Shown in pieces: positions 32,972-42,221 of a stretch of DNA of 64,000 bases. The notes beneath the pieces were generated by a model. The model was not told the DNA's origin. It saw only the letters and a program-made list of their open reading frames with translations, and made no database searches. Both the position numbers and the translations under genes were made by a program. Source of the DNA: Microbacterium radiodurans (GTDB lineage: Bacteria; Actinomycetota; Actinomycetes; Actinomycetales; Microbacteriaceae); NCBI RefSeq assembly GCF_008710705.1, contig NZ_VYRZ01000005.1, positions 20,651 to 84,650 of the forward strand, written 5' to 3'. Numbering within the stretch: position 1 is the first letter of the stretch; the number at the start of each line of letters is the position of its first letter.

Positions 32972-34186
32972 ATGAAGGCTGTCGTGTGGCACGGCATCGG
33001 CGATATCCGACTCGACGAGGTCGACGATCCGGCGATCCAGGACGGTCACGACGCGATCGTCCGCATCACCCGCAGCGCCATCTGCGGGACCGATCTCCAC
33101 TTCGTGCGCGGCACGATGGCCGGCATGAAGGAGGGAACGATCCTCGGCCACGAAGCCGTCGGAGTCGTCACCGAGGTCGGCGATCACGTCCGCGGATTCC
33201 AGCCCGGCGACCGCGTCGTGATCAACTCCACGATGTCGTGCGGCGCGTGCTCGTACTGCCGCGACGGACACACCGCGCAGTGCGACGTCGCGAACCCGAA
33301 CGGCCCGCAGGCCGGCACCTGCTTCTTCGGCGGACCCGAGACCACCGGCCCCGTCGATGGGCTGCAGGCCGAGTACGCCCGTATCCCCTGGGCGCAGAAC
33401 ACGATGTCGAAGCTGCCCGCCGGCGTCAGCGACGAGCAGGCGATCCTGCTCTCCGACATCTTCCCCACGGCGTGGTTCGGCGCCCAGCTCGCCGGTGTGA
33501 GTCGCGGCGACATCGTCGTCGTGCTCGGCGCCGGCATCGTCGGACAATTCGCGGTCGCCTCGGCCTTCCTACAGGGCGCGGGCCGCGTGATCGTCGTCGA
33601 CGGCCTCGCCGACCGCCTCGCCGCAGCGCGCACCCTGGGCGCCGAGATCGTGAACTTCACCGAGGAGGACCCGGTTCAGACGGTGCTCGCGCTCACGAAC
33701 GAGATCGGTGCCGACTGCGTCATCGATGCCGTCGGAGTGGATGCCGAGCGGCCGAAGTCCGGGCCCGCCGCCGTCTCGAGCGACGAGGCCGCGGCCTTCG
33801 ACGCCGAGGTCGCCGAGATCGCTCCCGACGCCGACCCGCAGGGAGACCTCTGGCAACCCGGAGACGGCCCCTCGCAGGCGTCGCGCTGGTCGGTCGAGAT
33901 GGTCAGGAAGTACGGCCGCATCGGCATCATCGGCGTCTACTCACCGGCCGCCGAGACGTATCCCATCGGCCAGGCCATGAACAAGAACCTCACGGTCCGC
34001 ATGGGCAACTGCGATCACCACAGCGTCACGCCGCCGCTCATCGAGCTCGTCGCCTCAGGCGCCTTCGACCCGACCGCGCTCATCACCGAGCACGAGCCGC
34101 TCGTCGACGCGATCGACGCCTACGAGGCGTTCGACCGACGCGAGCCCGGCTGGATCAAAGTCGCGCTCACGACCGACGCGACCTGA
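32972..34186 (+). CDS. Zinc-dependent alcohol/formaldehyde dehydrogenase-like oxidoreductase
   Basis: The 404-residue medium-chain dehydrogenase has catalytic-zinc residues in AICGTDLHFVRG and GHEAVGVV, and structural-zinc cysteines in CGACSYCRDGHTAQC. The NAD-binding Rossmann motif is VVLGAGIVGQFAVASAFLQGAG. The long insertion around ADPQGDLWQPGDGP resembles glutathione-independent formaldehyde dehydrogenase-like members. RBS GAAGGAG precedes ATG 32972. Substrate unknown. Confidence 0.9.
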   Translation: MKAVVWHGIGDIRLDEVDDPAIQDGHDAIVRITRSAICGTDLHFVRGTMAGMKEGTILGHEAVGVVTEVGDHVRGFQPGDRVVINSTMSCGACSYCRDGHTAQCDVANPNGPQAGTCFFGGPETTGPVDGLQAEYARIPWAQNTMSKLPAGVSDEQAILLSDIFPTAWFGAQLAGVSRGDIVVVLGAGIVGQFAVASAFLQGAGRVIVVDGLADRLAAARTLGAEIVNFTEEDPVQTVLALTNEIGADCVIDAVGVDAERPKSGPAAVSSDEAAAFDAEVAEIAPDADPQGDLWQPGDGPSQASRWSVEMVRKYGRIGIIGVYSPAAETYPIGQAMNKNLTVRMGNCDHHSVTPPLIELVASGAFDPTALITEHEPLVDAIDAYEAFDRREPGWIKVALTTDAT

Positions 34187-34207
34187 CCGCCGGCGCGGCG
34201 GCACCGG

Positions 34208-34795
34208 TCACTCGCAGCCGATGCCGTCGCCGTCGCGGTCGAGGTGCCGCCCGTAGCCGGGCTCTCCGGAGCGGATCGGCGCCGCCCCCGCGTTCCGCAC
34301 CGCGGTGCAGTTCTCGTACGAGACGACGATCGTCGCGGGCGCGGCGGGTGCGGCGGGCGCCGGGGCCTGCACGGCCGGCGCCGTCCGCACCGAGAGCTGG
34401 CCCTCGAGGTCCGCGATGCGCGCGGCCCGCGCGTCGAGTTCCGTCTGCGTCCCGGTCGCGGCGGTCTGCATCTCCGTGACCTGCGCCGTGGCCGCGGCGA
34501 GCTCGCGCTTCGCGGTCGCGAGATCGGCGCGCGCATCGGCGAGCTCGGAACTCGCGTCGGACAGCGCGGCATCCGACTCCAGGGCCACGGTCTCGGCATC
34601 GTCGACGTCGACCTCGAGCGTCGAGACCTGTCGCTTCAGCTCGGTGATCTCCGAGCCGGCACCGGAGCCTCCCGCGCCGGCGCCGACGATCAGGCCGGCC
34701 ACCAGAGTCGATGCCGAGACGATCAGGGCCGCTTTGCGCGACATCGGTCGACGCAGGAACGGCGTCCTGCCTTCGGGCTCGCTCGCATCCGTCAT
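34208..34795 (-). CDS. Membrane-anchored coiled-coil protein with excalibur calcium-binding domain
   Basis: The 195-residue product has an N-terminal membrane helix (ALIVSASTLVAGLIVGAGAG). A coiled coil (EITELKRQVSTLEVDVDDAE, DLATAKRELAAATAQVTEM) follows, then a Pro/Ala-rich linker. The C-terminus is an excalibur domain (YENCTAVRNAGAAPIRSGEPGY ... HLDRDGDGIGCE) with the DxDxDGxxCE loop that binds calcium. ATG 34795 is used with GGGGGAA 6 nt ahead. Convergent with the dehydrogenase gene, 21 bp apart. Confidence 0.85.
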   Translation of the reverse strand: MTDASEPEGRTPFLRRPMSRKAALIVSASTLVAGLIVGAGAGGSGAGSEITELKRQVSTLEVDVDDAETVALESDAALSDASSELADARADLATAKRELAAATAQVTEMQTAATGTQTELDARAARIADLEGQLSVRTAPAVQAPAPAAPAAPATIVVSYENCTAVRNAGAAPIRSGEPGYGRHLDRDGDGIGCE

Positions 34796-34904
34796 GATCT
34801 GTTCCCCCATCCGGCCGACGCTCCCCAGCGACGACCCGGCGTCATCCTCGCCGATCGGGGGACCTCGACGCGGCCTCGCGAGCCGGATCCCCGGAACCCA
34901 GCCC

Positions 34905-35627
34905 GTGACCGTGCTCGGCGGCGCATGGCTGACCGTCGCGACCTTCGCCGACGACGCCGACGTCATCCAGTTCGTCACCGTCCGCCAGACCGACGAGGAT
35001 GCCACCGCCGAAGATCTGGTCGTCACCGTCGAGCTCCCGTCTGTGCCGCCGCTGGCCGCTCCCGTCATTACGAGCCCCGCCGCCGGCGAGGTCGTGACGG
35101 GCGACCGCGTCACCTTCCGCGGCACCGGACAGCCCGGAGCGTTCATCGGACTGCTCGTGGTCCCCACGTCTCTCGCGCAGGACCTCCTCGACGAGCTCGC
35201 CGCATCCGCAGACGATTCCCCGGTCGGCGAGGCCGAGGTCATGGCCCTCGCCGCGGCCCCCGCGGCAGCGCCGGAGCCGGCGAACCCCGCCGACCCGATC
35301 CCGGTCGCGGCCGACGGCACCTGGTCGGTGACGCTCGCGCTCCCCGCCGAGAACTACACCGCGATCGCGATCCAGGCGCTGAACGCCGAAGGCACGGTGG
35401 GCCTCTCGGCACCGTCCGCTCCCGTGGCGTTCAGCCTCCAGCCGGCACCCGTCGCGGTTCCGGCGGGCACCGGCACCACCGGCACCCCGGCCGCGTCGGG
35501 CCCGTCGCGCACTCTCGCCGCCACCGGCGGGGAGGACATCTCCGGGCTCGCGGGCATCGGCATCCTGGCGCTCATCGCCGGCGCCGCAGCGATCGTCGTC
35601 GGAAACCGCCGACGCGTCACCACCTGA
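34905..35627 (+). pseudogene. 5'-truncated wall-anchored protein with LAATG signal
   Basis: The frame reads VTVLGGAWLTVATFADDADV, an Ig-like domain (PVITSPAAGEVVTGDRVTFRGTGQPGAFI), another (VAADGTWSVTLALPAENYTAIAIQALNAEGTVG), and ends with LAATG, a membrane helix (GLAGIGILALIAGAAAIVV) and NRRR. This is a sortase-type wall anchor. No signal peptide is found upstream: the frame runs antisense through the excalibur gene. The start used (GTG 34905) is only nominal. The gene seems to have lost its 5' end. Confidence 0.55.
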
Positions 35628-35726
35628 CCGGAGGTTCTAGTCCATCCGCGGCCGCGGGGCAACAGCACAGCTGTCCCCGCGGCCGCGGCCAACAATGGGC
35701 GCACACCATCAGCGGAGGAGATCGTC

Positions 35727-36737
35727 ATGGCTCGAACGGATGCGCGCGGAGTCGCCGTCGTCACCGGAGGCAGCGCAGGATTGGGACGCGCGATCGTCCG
35801 CGAGCTGGCGGACCGCGGCTGGGACGTCGCCGTGCTGGCCCGCGGCGCCGACGGTCTCGACGGCGCCGTCTCGGATGTCCGCGCTCGGGGCCGCCGGGGC
35901 CTCGCGGTCTCGGTCGACGTCTCCGACGGCGCCGACGTCGAACGAGCCGCCGACTCGGTCGAGCAGGAGCTCGGCGAGATCGACCTGTGGGTCAACAACG
36001 TCATGTCGGGCTCGATCGCCACGTTCCTCGACACGACACCCGAGGACTTCGAGCGCGCCACGGCGGTCACCTATTTCGGCGCCGTCAACGGCACCCGCGC
36101 CGCGCTCACCCGCATGCGGCCCCGCGACCGCGGGCACATCATCCAGATCGGCTCGGCGCTCGCGCACCGCGGCATCCCGCTGCAGTCCGCCTACTGCGGC
36201 GCGAAGCACGCCGTCCACGGCTTCACCGACTCCGTCGTCTCCGAGCTCACGCACGAGGGCAGCGCGGTCGCGGTCTCGATCGTCGACATGCCCGCGCTGA
36301 ACACGACCCAGTTCGGCTGGGTGAAGTCGAACTTCCCGCACCACCCGCAGCCCGTGCCGCCGATCTACCAGCCCGAGGTCGGAGCCCGCGCGGTCGCCGA
36401 TGTCGCCGACAAGCCCCGACGGCGCACGTGGGTCGGCAACTCGACCGTCGCGCTCATCCTCGGCACCCGCGTGGCCGGTCGGTTCCTCGACTGGTACCTC
36501 GCGAAGAACGCGTGGGAGGGCCAGTTCGCCCCGGACGCGCAGGCGTCGACCTCATCGCCCAACCTCTACGAGCCGGTGCCCGGCGACCACGGCGCCCACG
36601 GCGCGTTCGACGACAAGGCCCGCGGCGAGAGCCTGCAGACGTGGGCGATCCGACACCGCACGCCGCTCTACACGGCGGCAGGTGCCGCCGCAGCGGCCGT
36701 GCTCGCCGTCGGCGGATCGCTTCTGCGGCGGCGCTGA
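35727..36737 (+). CDS. Short-chain dehydrogenase/reductase with C-terminal helix
   Basis: The 336-residue protein has the classical SDR motifs: VVTGGSAGLGRAIVRELA (NAD(P) binding, residues about 10-27), VNNVMSG, and the active-site YCGAK with an upstream serine (IGSALAHRG). After the fold, about residue 240, a C-terminal extension ends in a hydrophobic helix (TAAGAAAAAVLAVGGSLL) and RRR, so it may be membrane-attached. RBS GGAGGAG. Substrate unknown. Confidence 0.9.
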   Translation: MARTDARGVAVVTGGSAGLGRAIVRELADRGWDVAVLARGADGLDGAVSDVRARGRRGLAVSVDVSDGADVERAADSVEQELGEIDLWVNNVMSGSIATFLDTTPEDFERATAVTYFGAVNGTRAALTRMRPRDRGHIIQIGSALAHRGIPLQSAYCGAKHAVHGFTDSVVSELTHEGSAVAVSIVDMPALNTTQFGWVKSNFPHHPQPVPPIYQPEVGARAVADVADKPRRRTWVGNSTVALILGTRVAGRFLDWYLAKNAWEGQFAPDAQASTSSPNLYEPVPGDHGAHGAFDDKARGESLQTWAIRHRTPLYTAAGAAAAAVLAVGGSLLRRR

Positions 36738-36738
36738 A

Positions 36739-36757
36739 CCGGCTCCGCGAGAGCCGG
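36739..36757. terminator. Small hairpin between convergent genes
   Basis: CCGGCTC (36739-36745) pairs with GAGCCGG (36751-36757) around a 5-nt loop. It lies between the SDR and PAP2 stops. Confidence 0.55.
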
Positions 36758-36766
36758 GGCCGCCGC

Positions 36767-37594
36767 TCAGACCCGGAAGACCCGGCCGTCCGAGCTGATC
36801 GCGGCCGCCGCGAGGCTCGTCAGCACGACGGTGACAGCCATGAGCGCCACGCTCGACACCGTGCTCCACGTGCTCGCCGCATAGCCGAGGGCGAGGGCCA
36901 CCGCCGAGACGGCGCTGCCGACCAGGAGGAGCGCGGCCGTCGCCGGCGCCGCGATCGTCGTCCCCGGGGCGACGATCGCGCGGCGATTCGGGTTGAGCTG
37001 ACTCGCGAGGCCCACCACCCCCGCCGAGATCGCGCACCAGCATCCGACGAGCAGGGTCGCCGCGATCACGTCGCTCGGCCGGTGCCAGCCCGCGGCGATG
37101 ATGCCGACGCCCGCCAGCAGCGCACCCGCGGCCACCACGGGAGCCGCGACGAGCTTGGGCCCGCGGGGCAGCACGAACACGACCGCGCACGCGGCGGCGA
37201 CGGCGAGCGACACGTGCCCCGAGGGCAGCGAGTTGCCGTACCAGCCGGCATCCGACAGCAGCGCGGGGCGTGCGAGCACCTCGTTCTTCAGCAGCTGCGA
37301 GGTGACGGCCGACCCCGCGAACAGCAGCGCCGCGGCGGCCGCCTGCCCGATGCGGCGGCGAACGAGCGCGAAGAGCACGCTCGCAGCGACCACGAGGACG
37401 GATGCCGCGGGCACGAACGTCGTGCCGAGATAGCTGCCGAGCCCCACGACCCGGTTCGAGGACTGCCCCATCGCGACCATTGCGGCCTGATCGGCCTCCT
37501 GGCCGCGGACGGTGAACAGGCAGAGCGCGACCGTGATCGCGACCGCACCGAGCGGCACGAGGGACTGCAGCAGGTAGGCCGACGCACGCTTCAC
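36767..37594 (-). CDS. PAP2-family membrane phosphatase
   Basis: The 275-residue protein has about six membrane helices and the three-part phosphatase signature: KNEVLARP (C1), NSLPSGHVSLAVA (C2, with the catalytic histidine) and AAGWHRPSDVIAA (C3). Such enzymes remove phosphate from lipid phosphates such as phosphatidic acid or undecaprenyl pyrophosphate at the outer face of the membrane. Exact substrate unknown. Confidence 0.9.
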   Translation of the reverse strand: MKRASAYLLQSLVPLGAVAITVALCLFTVRGQEADQAAMVAMGQSSNRVVGLGSYLGTTFVPAASVLVVAASVLFALVRRRIGQAAAAALLFAGSAVTSQLLKNEVLARPALLSDAGWYGNSLPSGHVSLAVAAACAVVFVLPRGPKLVAAPVVAAGALLAGVGIIAAGWHRPSDVIAATLLVGCWCAISAGVVGLASQLNPNRRAIVAPGTTIAAPATAALLLVGSAVSAVALALGYAASTWSTVSSVALMAVTVVLTSLAAAAISSDGRVFRV

Positions 37595-37656
37595 ATCACG
37601 GGACGGTAACAGCCGCGTCGATGGCCTTCCTGAGCGCCGTTTGACAGAGTGGAACG

Positions 37657-38418
37657 ATGGCGATCGAAACGACCGACCACTCCGCCCCGATCGATCACGT
37701 GTTCCGCACGGTGGCCGAAGACCGCCGCCGCCTCGCCCGGCGCTTCCGCGCGGCCTCCCCCGTCGCGTCGCTCGCGCAATCCGCCTGCTTCGCGCTGCTG
37801 ATCGCCGTGCCCGCCCTCGGCGTCGGCATTCCGACGATCGTCGCCTTCGTCGCGGTCGTCGGCGCCCTCGTCGGAATCGAGATGCTCTTCCGCCGCCGCC
37901 TCGGGATGGCGATCGACCTGCCGGCCGGATGGCGCAGCTGGGTCGCGGGCTTCGCTCTCGCGGTCGTCGTCCTCGGGCTCGCCGTCACGTCGATGATCCT
38001 CGCGGTCATCGGCCAGGGCGGCTGGATCGCTCTGACGGCCGGCGCCGGTCTCGTCGTCTCGTTCCTGGGCGTGACCGGCTACGACCGCGCCTACGCCGCC
38101 GACGTGATCCGTCCATTCTCGGACGCCCCGCGCGGCGGGCTGCCGCTCGCCGATGCCCAGCGCTTCCGGGTGAGCGCCGCCCTCCGGCCGCTCACGTCGG
38201 CGCGCGTCGACGTCCTGGCCGAGACCCTCGGGCACCGGGAGGACGATGCGCAGCCGAGCGTGGTGCACGAGCACCTGACAGCGCTGGAGCGCCGCGGTCT
38301 CGTCAGCATCACGCGAGCGGATGCCGCACCCGCCGCCTCACTGACGAAGGCCGGACGTCGCGAGTTCGACGGCCGGCTCGCCGCCGCGGTCGCGTCGGCC
38401 GGCGCCGCCACGGCCTGA
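37657..38418 (+). CDS. Membrane protein with C-terminal winged helix
   Basis: The first half has several hydrophobic helices (SLAQSACFALLIAVPALGVGI; FALAVVVLGLAVTSMILAVI; LTAGAGLVVSFLGVTGYD). The second half, about residues 175-250, looks like a winged helix (RFRVSAALRPLTSARVDVLAETLGHREDD, HEHLTALERRGLVSITRADAA). A membrane-tethered DNA-binding protein is possible; the family is not recognised. ATG 37657. The next gene starts 13 bp after it. Confidence 0.65.
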   Translation: MAIETTDHSAPIDHVFRTVAEDRRRLARRFRAASPVASLAQSACFALLIAVPALGVGIPTIVAFVAVVGALVGIEMLFRRRLGMAIDLPAGWRSWVAGFALAVVVLGLAVTSMILAVIGQGGWIALTAGAGLVVSFLGVTGYDRAYAADVIRPFSDAPRGGLPLADAQRFRVSAALRPLTSARVDVLAETLGHREDDAQPSVVHEHLTALERRGLVSITRADAAPAASLTKAGRREFDGRLAAAVASAGAATA

Positions 38419-38430
38419 TTGACTGGAGGC

Positions 38431-39354
38431 ATGGCCTTCACCTCGACCAGCTTCCGCCGCGCCTGCCGACGCATCGCCGACCCCGCGCGGGTCGAGCACG
38501 TCGTGGTGACGAGCCTCGCGTCGGGCGCGCTCGCGCTCGTCGACCCGAACCGCCGCAGCGCGCGCGGCCGCGTCGCCCTCCGCGCCGCATCGGCGGTGCT
38601 GTCGGGGTTCGTCGTCTGGGCCGACATGCGTCGTACCCGCCCGGCATCCGAGACGCTCGGCATCGCCGCGGCCTCGGTCGGCGCGACGCTCGCGTTTGCC
38701 GACCTCGGTGACGTGATCGACGGACGCATGCAGCGAGCGCTCGTGCGCGGCGGTGTGCCGCATCCGCGCCTTGCCCTCGCCCTCGGGACGACCGCACTCA
38801 CCGCCGTCACTCAGACAGCCGCCGAGCGTCTGGCGCCGTCGGATCCGAGCGACGACGGAGTCGATGTCGATGCACCGGACGACGAAACGCTCGTCGATGT
38901 GCCCGAGGCCGTGCGCGAGATCGTCGCGGCGCTCCTCGCGCGCGCCGACGGCTGGGGCGCGAGCGAGCTGCGGGCGCAGCTCGACGCCGCCCGCGCGGTC
39001 GAATACGCCCACGAGGACGACCCGGCCTTCGTGCCGGCGCTCGGCTTCGCCGTTCCGAGCGACCTGCCGCTCGCGGTGCCGGGCGACGCGCGCTTTCCGG
39101 TGATCGGCCGCTTCACGACCCCGGCCGGGCTCGACGTCGACGCGTACCTGATGGTCCAGGAAGGCCATCTCGGCGTCCTCGCCCTCGCTCCCGCCGAGCA
39201 CGAGGACGGTTTCGCCGGACTCGACGAGCTCGAGCACTGGCCCGCGTCCGACGAACTGACCTTCCTCGTCGAGACCCCCTCGGGCGTCCGTCCGCTCGAG
39301 ATCGACGTCGAGACCGGCCCCGAGGCCGCGCCCCCGTCCGCCGACGCGCGCTAA
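38431..39354 (+). CDS. Hypothetical protein, 307 residues
   Basis: Two hydrophobic stretches (VVVTSLASGALALVD; LGIAAASVGATLAFADLG) occur in the N-terminal half. The C-terminal half is soluble and acidic, with AVREIVAALLARADGWGASELRAQL, FPVIGRFTTPAGLDVDAYLMV and LTFLVETPSGVRPLEIDVETG. No family is recognised. ATG 38431 has TGGAGG ahead. Its last bases overlap the convergent glycosylase gene by 4 bp. Confidence 0.65.
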   Translation: MAFTSTSFRRACRRIADPARVEHVVVTSLASGALALVDPNRRSARGRVALRAASAVLSGFVVWADMRRTRPASETLGIAAASVGATLAFADLGDVIDGRMQRALVRGGVPHPRLALALGTTALTAVTQTAAERLAPSDPSDDGVDVDAPDDETLVDVPEAVREIVAALLARADGWGASELRAQLDAARAVEYAHEDDPAFVPALGFAVPSDLPLAVPGDARFPVIGRFTTPAGLDVDAYLMVQEGHLGVLALAPAEHEDGFAGLDELEHWPASDELTFLVETPSGVRPLEIDVETGPEAAPPSADAR

Positions 39355-40151
39355 TCGGGCTCGGGCTGGCAGCGCGGACACCACCACGTGCGGCGACGCT
39401 CGGCGTCGTCCGGAACCTCGGCCCGCACCCTCACGGTCGTGCCGCACCGGAGGCACGGGCGGCCCGCGCGCCCGGCGACCCAGTGCGATCGACCGCGCGC
39501 GGCATCCCCCGTCGTCACCTGATACATCCCGGGTACCGTCGCCGAGAGGCGCAGGCACCGCGCGGCGAGCTCGACGAGGCGGCCGACATCCGCGCCGCCG
39601 ATGGGCGCGAACGGGAAGGTCCCCGTCAGGAACGCGAGCTCGTTGACCCAGAGGTTGCCGAGTCCCGCGAGGTTCCGCTGATCGAGCAGCGCGGCGACGA
39701 ACGGCCGGTCAGGGCGAGCACGGAGGCGCTGTTCCGCCTCGCCAGGGTCCCAGTCCGGGCGCAGTGGATCCGGGCCCAGGTAGCCGAGCAGAGCGGGCTC
39801 GTCTGCGGTGGCCACCAGCTCGACGAGCGGGATGTCGATCCCCCACACCGTCGCGCCGTCATCAAGCTGCATCCGCACGCGCACGCGGTGCTGCTCACGG
39901 CGCGGCAGCATCCTGCCCGGCCGGGTCACCGTCCACCCGCCCCGCATCCGCAGGTGCGTGTGCAGGCTCTGCCCGCTGTCGAACCGGGTCAGCAGGTGCT
40001 TGCCGTGCGTGTCGAAGCCAATGATCCGGACGCCCGCCAGCGACACCCCCGAGGCCGGTCCCGACCTCAGCTCGCCCGTGACGACGACACGGCCGAGGGA
40101 TGCCGCTTCCAACCGTCCGCGCAGACGGAAGACGCTGTCGCCCTCAGGCAA
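39351..40151 (-). CDS. Fpg/Nei-family DNA glycosylase
   Basis: The 266-residue enzyme excises oxidised bases. It starts at a TTG (40151) that yields MPEGDSVFRLRG, the Nei-type N-terminus in which Pro2 and Glu3 are catalytic. It has the helix-two-turn-helix (QRNLAGLGNLWVNELAF) and the zinc finger CLRCGTTVRVRAEV...CPRC at the C-terminus. The PEGD start indicates Nei (endonuclease VIII-like) rather than Fpg. It overlaps the upstream PLDc_N gene by 8 bp. Confidence 0.92.
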   Translation of the reverse strand: MPEGDSVFRLRGRLEAASLGRVVVTGELRSGPASGVSLAGVRIIGFDTHGKHLLTRFDSGQSLHTHLRMRGGWTVTRPGRMLPRREQHRVRVRMQLDDGATVWGIDIPLVELVATADEPALLGYLGPDPLRPDWDPGEAEQRLRARPDRPFVAALLDQRNLAGLGNLWVNELAFLTGTFPFAPIGGADVGRLVELAARCLRLSATVPGMYQVTTGDAARGRSHWVAGRAGRPCLRCGTTVRVRAEVPDDAERRRTWWCPRCQPEPD

Positions 40152-40530
40152 CGGGGTCGATGCCGGAGCGGCGGCGCCGCACCTCGGCCTCGAGCTCCGC
40201 GATGCGCATCTCGGCCTCGAGATCGGCGAGCTGCTGCTCGGTCGTGCGCGTCTCGCGCGGCGGCCGGGCGGTCGCGAGCGGCGCCGGGGCGGCCGCGCTC
40301 TTCGACCAGCGCCGCGGGTCTCCGAAGCTGATCGCTTCGCTCTGCGGGCCCCACTCGCGACCGATCGCGAACCACAGCACCGAGCCGATGAACGGCATGA
40401 TCACGATGAGAAGGATCCACACGAGCTTCGGCAGGTGCTTGATCTGGTCGCTCCGCCGCGTGATCGCGTCGACCAGGGCGGCCACCATGACGACGAAGAC
40501 GATCAGAGCGAGGAACGGCATACCGATCAC
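40144..40530 (-). CDS. Phospholipase D nuclease N-terminal domain membrane protein
   Basis: The 128-residue product has two membrane helices (FLALIVFVVMVAALVDAI; LVWILLIVIMPFIGSVLWFAIG), the PLDc_N pattern with LPKLVW and IGSVLWF. A charged C-terminal coiled coil (TTEQQLADLEAEMRIAELEAEV) follows. The function is unknown. GTG 40530 or ATG 40521 could be the start. Confidence 0.8.
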   Translation of the reverse strand: MIGMPFLALIVFVVMVAALVDAITRRSDQIKHLPKLVWILLIVIMPFIGSVLWFAIGREWGPQSEAISFGDPRRWSKSAAAPAPLATARPPRETRTTEQQLADLEAEMRIAELEAEVRRRRSGIDPVA

Positions 40531-40570
40531 ACTCCCGCATTCCGCGGGCGGAGGGCAAGACCCCGGATGC

Positions 40571-42037
40571 TCAGGTGCCGCAGAACGTCCGGTAGGCGCC
40601 GAAGTCCGCCGGGGCCGGCGACGCGTATCGTTCGGCGCCCGAGCGTTCGGCGAAGGGCGTCGACAGCACCGCGGTCAGCCAGCCGAGCGGCTCGAGGTCC
40701 CCGGCGGCCGCGGCGGCGAGCGCCTCTTCGACGAGGTGGTTCCGCGGGATGTAGACCGGGTTCGCGGCATCCATCGTTTCGGCGTCGGGATGCTGCGCGC
40801 GCCACCGTTCGAGCCAGGGACCGGGGTCCGCGCCCGCGAGCGCTGCGCGCAGCGGCGCATCGCCGCCGCGGGCCGCCGCCGAGAGCGAGCGGAACGCCGT
40901 GGTGTAGTCCGCCCGGGTGACGGCGAGCAGGTCGTGGAATCCGCCCGCGAGCTCCTCGACGGCGTCGTCGGTCACGTCCTCGGGCAGGCCGAGCTTGCGG
41001 CGCATGCCGGCGCGGCGCGCCTCGGCGAAGCGCGGACGGAACTCGGCGAGCACCTCCTGCGCGCGGGCGAGGGCATCGTCCGGCTCGTCGGCGAAGAGGG
41101 GAAGCAGCGCTTCGGCCAGGCGCGCGAGGTTCCACTCGGCCATGAAGGGCTGATTGCCGTAGGCGTACCGCCCGCCCTGGTCGATCGAGCTGTAGACCGA
41201 GGCGGGATCGTACGCATCGATGAAGGCGCACGGCCCGTAGTCGATCGTCTCGCCCGAGAGGGTCATGTTGTCGGTGTTCATGACGCCGTGGACGAAGCCG
41301 ACCAGCATCCATCGGGCGACGAGCTCGGCTTGGGCCGCGACGACCGACCGGTAGAGCTCGAGCGGCGGGTTCGCCGCGTCCGCCGCCGCGGGGTGATGGC
41401 GCGCGATCGCGTAGTCGACGAGCCTCCGGAGGACGCCGAGATCGCCCGTTCCCCGTGCGAACTCCGCGGTGCCGACGCGGAGGTGGCTGGCGGCGGTGCG
41501 CGCCAGCACGGCGCCCGGCAGAGCGGACTCCCGCAGCACCTCGGCCCCGGTCGCGACGACCGCGAGCGAGCGCGTCGTCGGGATGCCGAGCGCGTGCATC
41601 GCCTCGCTGACGATGTACTCGCGGAGCATCGGACCGACGGCCGCGAGCCCGTCGCCCGCTCGGGCGAACGGCGTCGGGCCCGAGCCCTTCAGGTGCAGGT
41701 CGCGGAGCGACCCGTCGGGCGTCAGCAACTCGCCGAGGAGCAGCGCCCGGCCGTCGCCGAGGCGCGGCGAGTAGCCGCCGAACTGGTGCCCGGCGTACGC
41801 CTGCGCGACCGGTACCGCATCGGCGGGCGGCGCGGTGCCCACGAGCAGCGCGAGCCCGTCCGGGCTGCGGAGGAAGGCAGCGTCCAGTCCCAGCTCGGCT
41901 GCGAGGGCGTCGTTGATCACGAGGGCGCGGGGCGCGGGAGCGGAGGCGGCGCGCCACGGCACGGCGAGTTCGGGCAGCGCGTCGGCGTACTCGTGCGAGA
42001 GCCGGACGGTTCGCCCGGCGACATCGGTCGCGGTCAT
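40571..42037 (-). CDS. selO: Protein adenylyltransferase SelO
   Basis: The 488-residue product is the SelO/YdiU pseudokinase family, which transfers AMP to proteins. Family hallmarks are visible: [91 protein letters not shown] and [15 protein letters not shown]. The C-terminus ends FCGT, matching the Cys-containing end of longer homologues. ATG 42037. Confidence 0.93.
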   Translation of the reverse strand: MTATDVAGRTVRLSHEYADALPELAVPWRAASAPAPRALVINDALAAELGLDAAFLRSPDGLALLVGTAPPADAVPVAQAYAGHQFGGYSPRLGDGRALLLGELLTPDGSLRDLHLKGSGPTPFARAGDGLAAVGPMLREYIVSEAMHALGIPTTRSLAVVATGAEVLRESALPGAVLARTAASHLRVGTAEFARGTGDLGVLRRLVDYAIARHHPAAADAANPPLELYRSVVAAQAELVARWMLVGFVHGVMNTDNMTLSGETIDYGPCAFIDAYDPASVYSSIDQGGRYAYGNQPFMAEWNLARLAEALLPLFADEPDDALARAQEVLAEFRPRFAEARRAGMRRKLGLPEDVTDDAVEELAGGFHDLLAVTRADYTTAFRSLSAAARGGDAPLRAALAGADPGPWLERWRAQHPDAETMDAANPVYIPRNHLVEEALAAAAAGDLEPLGWLTAVLSTPFAERSGAERYASPAPADFGAYRTFCGT

Positions 42038-42221
42038 ACTCCGAGGCTAGGCGTGCGCGCCACCGCGGGGGCCGATGCGCTGCAAACGGACAGCATGAAA
42101 GCGTCGCGCTGTCGGGTCCCGTCGAGGTCGCTTCCTCCACGAGTGTCACCGTAGAGGATCTTTGCACCAATCGATGTTTTGTTCTAGACTCACGTCGGTG
42201 CTCGATGGCATCATATAGTCC

